From the NCBI GenBank assembly GCA_016200845.1, contig JACQDW010000183.1, positions 1 to 43,648 on the forward strand: a stretch of DNA of 43,648 nucleotides, in the 5' to 3' direction. Under the pieces are notes generated by a model. The model saw only the letters and a program-made list of their open reading frames with translations, ran no database searches and was not told the DNA's origin. Source of the stretch: Burkholderiales bacterium (GTDB lineage: Bacteria > Pseudomonadota > Gammaproteobacteria > Burkholderiales > Burkholderiaceae_D). How positions within the stretch are numbered: position 1 is the stretch's first letter; the number at the start of each line of letters is the position of its first letter. Both the position numbers and the translations under genes were made by a program. Shown here one piece after another: positions 41,690 to 43,648 of this stretch.

Positions 41690-43648
41690 ATGCAATCTCG
41701 TGTTTTAATCGTCGAAGATGAAAGTATCGTTGCACTTGATCTCCAGCGGCGCTTGATTCGGCTTGGCTACGAAGTTCCTCGTGTGACTGCATCGCATGAT
41801 CAGACACTCAAGGCAGTTGCCGAGACTGAGCCTAATATTGTGCTCATGGATATCAACATTTCTGGTGATATTGATGGCATCGATACCGCGAAAAAGATTG
41901 ACCTTCCGGTCATTTTTTTAACTGCCTATTCCGAAGAAAAGACCTTGCAGCGCGCTAAAGAGAGTAAGCCTTATGGTTATCTGGTGAAACCATTTTCTGA
42001 GCGAGAATTGCATGCCACCATACAGATGGCTTTAGAAAGACACGAGGTTGAAACGCGGCTGCGTGATCGTGAAATCAGTCTGGCGCATACATGTGAACAA
42101 CTAGAGCAGGGTAAGCGTGCATTGGAGGTAAAGTCTAATGAATTGCACGTGCAAAAACAGCGCTTTGAGCTTACTTTAAACTCCATCGGTGACGGAGTGA
42201 TCACGACTGACACCGTGGGAAATGTCACTTATCTTAATCCGGTTGCGGAACAGAAAACTGGCTGGAAAATGGCGGATGCGCTTGGTATGCCGATTTCTCA
42301 GGTGATGGTGCTGGTTGATGAAGAAACCAGGCAGAGTGCTGTCTCTCCGGTTGAAGCGGCTATGCGTACCGGGCAAGTGGCTGGCATGATGCACAATAGC
42401 GCTCTGAAGAGTCAGCGCGGCGAATTGTTTTCGATCGAAGATTCAACCTCGCCTATGTGTGATCATGAAGAAAACTTTGTTGGTTCAGTCATCGTTTTTC
42501 ACGATGTAACCGACACGCGCCGTTTGGCAGATGAGATGACGTATCAGGCGACGCATGATGCTCTGACCGATCTGGTGAACCGGCGCGAATTTGAAAAGCG
42601 CCTGGAAAAAGCCTTGCAAAACCCGGTGCAAGGCGAACATCAGCATGCGCTCGCTTATCTCGATCTGGATCAATTTAAAATCGTCAATGATACTTGCGGA
42701 CATCATGCGGGCGATGAATTGCTAAGGCAGATTACCAGTTTATTGCGTCTGGCATTGAGGTCGAACGATACGCTGGCGCGCCTCGGAGGTGATGAATTTG
42801 GTGTCTTGCTAGAGTCTTGTCCACCGCATATTGCACAGAATATCGCGGAAAAATTAAAGAGCGTGATTGCAGCTTATCACTTTAACTGGCAAGGCAAAGT
42901 CTTTCCAGTGATGGCGAGTATAGGCCTGGTGTATTTTGGCGAAAGCGAATCGCCACATCGTACCGTCAGTGAGTTATTGCGCGTCGCAGATTCCGCTTGT
43001 TATGCAGCAAAAGATTTGGGTCGTAACCGGATTTATGTGGTCAAAGCAGATGATGAGGCTTTGAGCAGGCGACACGGCGAACTCAATTGGTATACGAAAA
43101 TCTACCGCGCTCTGGAGCAAAATCACTTTCAACTGTACGCGCAAAAAATTGTCTCGCTAAAGGAAGAAAATTCTTATCACGAACATGTGGAAATTCTACT
43201 CAGATTGGTTAGTGATGATGGGAAAATAGTGCCGCCCATGGCCTTCATGCCCGCTGCCGAGCGCTATGGTTTGATGCTTGAAATTGATAAGTGGGTGATA
43301 CATTCGGCATTTGCTTATATCGCGGAGCAAGAACACAGGGAGCAATCCTTGTTTGCAATTAATTTGTCGGGAAGTAGTTTGAACGACGAGCATATGCAGT
43401 CATTTATCCTCGAACAAATGGCGTTGAGTCAGGTGCCTGCTCAGTGTATTTGTTTTGAAATTACCGAGGCTGTCGCGATTGCAAACCTGATGAAGGCGCG
43501 TGCCATGATGGTGGCACTCAAAAATAAGGGATGTCGATTTGCTCTTGATGACTTTGGCAGTGGCATGTCTTCGTTTGCTTACCTTAAGCATTTACCCGTT
43601 GACTATCTGAAGATAGACGGCTGCTTTGTCAAGGATATGGAGTGTGAT
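41690..43648 (+). CDS. REC-PAS-GGDEF-EAL response regulator (3' end beyond the window)
   Basis: At least 653 residues from ATG 41690, with GGAGG eight bases upstream. The receiver domain has EDE at 9-11, phosphoacceptor Asp54 (LMDINIS) and Lys in VKPFSE. A helical linker (about 115-155) leads to a PAS domain (about 160-285), then GGDEF with an intact site [11 protein letters not shown] (about 364-374) and EAL with HVEILLRL in place of EALLR and an intact DDFGSG. The GGDEF part would make c-di-GMP and the EAL part would cleave it. The first EAL motif is an EIL variant, so the phosphodiesterase side could be retained or weakened. Its kinase partner is the upstream gene. Confidence 0.92.
   Translation, partial: MQSRVLIVEDESIVALDLQRRLIRLGYEVPRVTASHDQTLKAVAETEPNIVLMDINISGDIDGIDTAKKIDLPVIFLTAYSEEKTLQRAKESKPYGYLVKPFSERELHATIQMALERHEVETRLRDREISLAHTCEQLEQGKRALEVKSNELHVQKQRFELTLNSIGDGVITTDTVGNVTYLNPVAEQKTGWKMADALGMPISQVMVLVDEETRQSAVSPVEAAMRTGQVAGMMHNSALKSQRGELFSIEDSTSPMCDHEENFVGSVIVFHDVTDTRRLADEMTYQATHDALTDLVNRREFEKRLEKALQNPVQGEHQHALAYLDLDQFKIVNDTCGHHAGDELLRQITSLLRLALRSNDTLARLGGDEFGVLLESCPPHIAQNIAEKLKSVIAAYHFNWQGKVFPVMASIGLVYFGESESPHRTVSELLRVADSACYAAKDLGRNRIYVVKADDEALSRRHGELNWYTKIYRALEQNHFQLYAQKIVSLKEENSYHEHVEILLRLVSDDGKIVPPMAFMPAAERYGLMLEIDKWVIHSAFAYIAEQEHREQSLFAINLSGSSLNDEHMQSFILEQMALSQVPAQCICFEITEAVAIANLMKARAMMVALKNKGCRFALDDFGSGMSSFAYLKHLPVDYLKIDGCFVKDMECD

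Overview
The window looks like chromosomal DNA of a betaproteobacterium, most likely Burkholderiales/Oxalobacteraceae (Undibacterium- or Herminiimonas-like). This is inferred from moderate GC, the housekeeping proteins (class II PyrC, PLD-type PssA, GlyQS followed by GmhB and PlsC, a DUF3025 protein) and the number of two-component genes. No rRNA, tRNA, CRISPR array or phage was seen.

Layout. 1-1500 is a mobile/decay zone: the edge of an IS3-family element, a small putative lipoprotein, and a Fic-family gene broken by a one-base frameshift and by a 236-bp insertion with terminal inverted repeats and a target duplication. 1495-9136 is an export regulon: paired TGTCCG half-sites, a sigma-54 promoter, a periplasmic adaptor, an ABC ATPase, two FtsX/MacB-type permeases, then a sigma-54 response regulator and its histidine kinase. 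9159-11824 carries a cobalamin adenosyltransferase, a DUF5946 protein and PssA. 11863-13489 holds arginase divergent from an AsnC/Lrp regulator across a perfect 16-bp inverted repeat. 13629-16861 has an outer-membrane barrel protein, a ParDE toxin-antitoxin pair, dihydroorotase and DUF3025. 16864-21346 has an RpiR-type regulator, a YgjP-like metallopeptidase, and a leftward cluster of 2OG-Fe(II) oxygenase, LysE exporter, cupin and a small protein.

21567-26053 is the leftward plsC-gmhB-glyS-glyQ group. glyQ lacks its usual first 20-25 codons and its 5' end overlaps a divergent exported cytochrome c gene, which suggests a rearrangement or an assembly join. 27030-31149 holds a small membrane protein, an IGGSG-repeat DUF2807 protein, a tungstate-type ABC transporter (tupBCA) and a DEDDy exonuclease. 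31220-39748 is rich in exported or membrane hydrolases: a periplasmic protein of unknown function, an S9 peptidase, a metzincin-like protein with Gln at the first zinc position and an Ala/Ser repeat tail, an M50 protease and a GH20 hexosaminidase. 39881-43648 is a signalling pair: a PAS histidine kinase with a recent internal PAS duplication and a REC-PAS-GGDEF-EAL protein cut by the window end.

The best-supported unusual points are the MITE-like insertion in fic, the self-consistent sigma-54 regulon, the truncated glyQ, the QExxH metzincin-like protein, and two related extragenic palindromic repeats. I found no complete new defence or mobile system. All family names come from reading the sequence; no database search was run.
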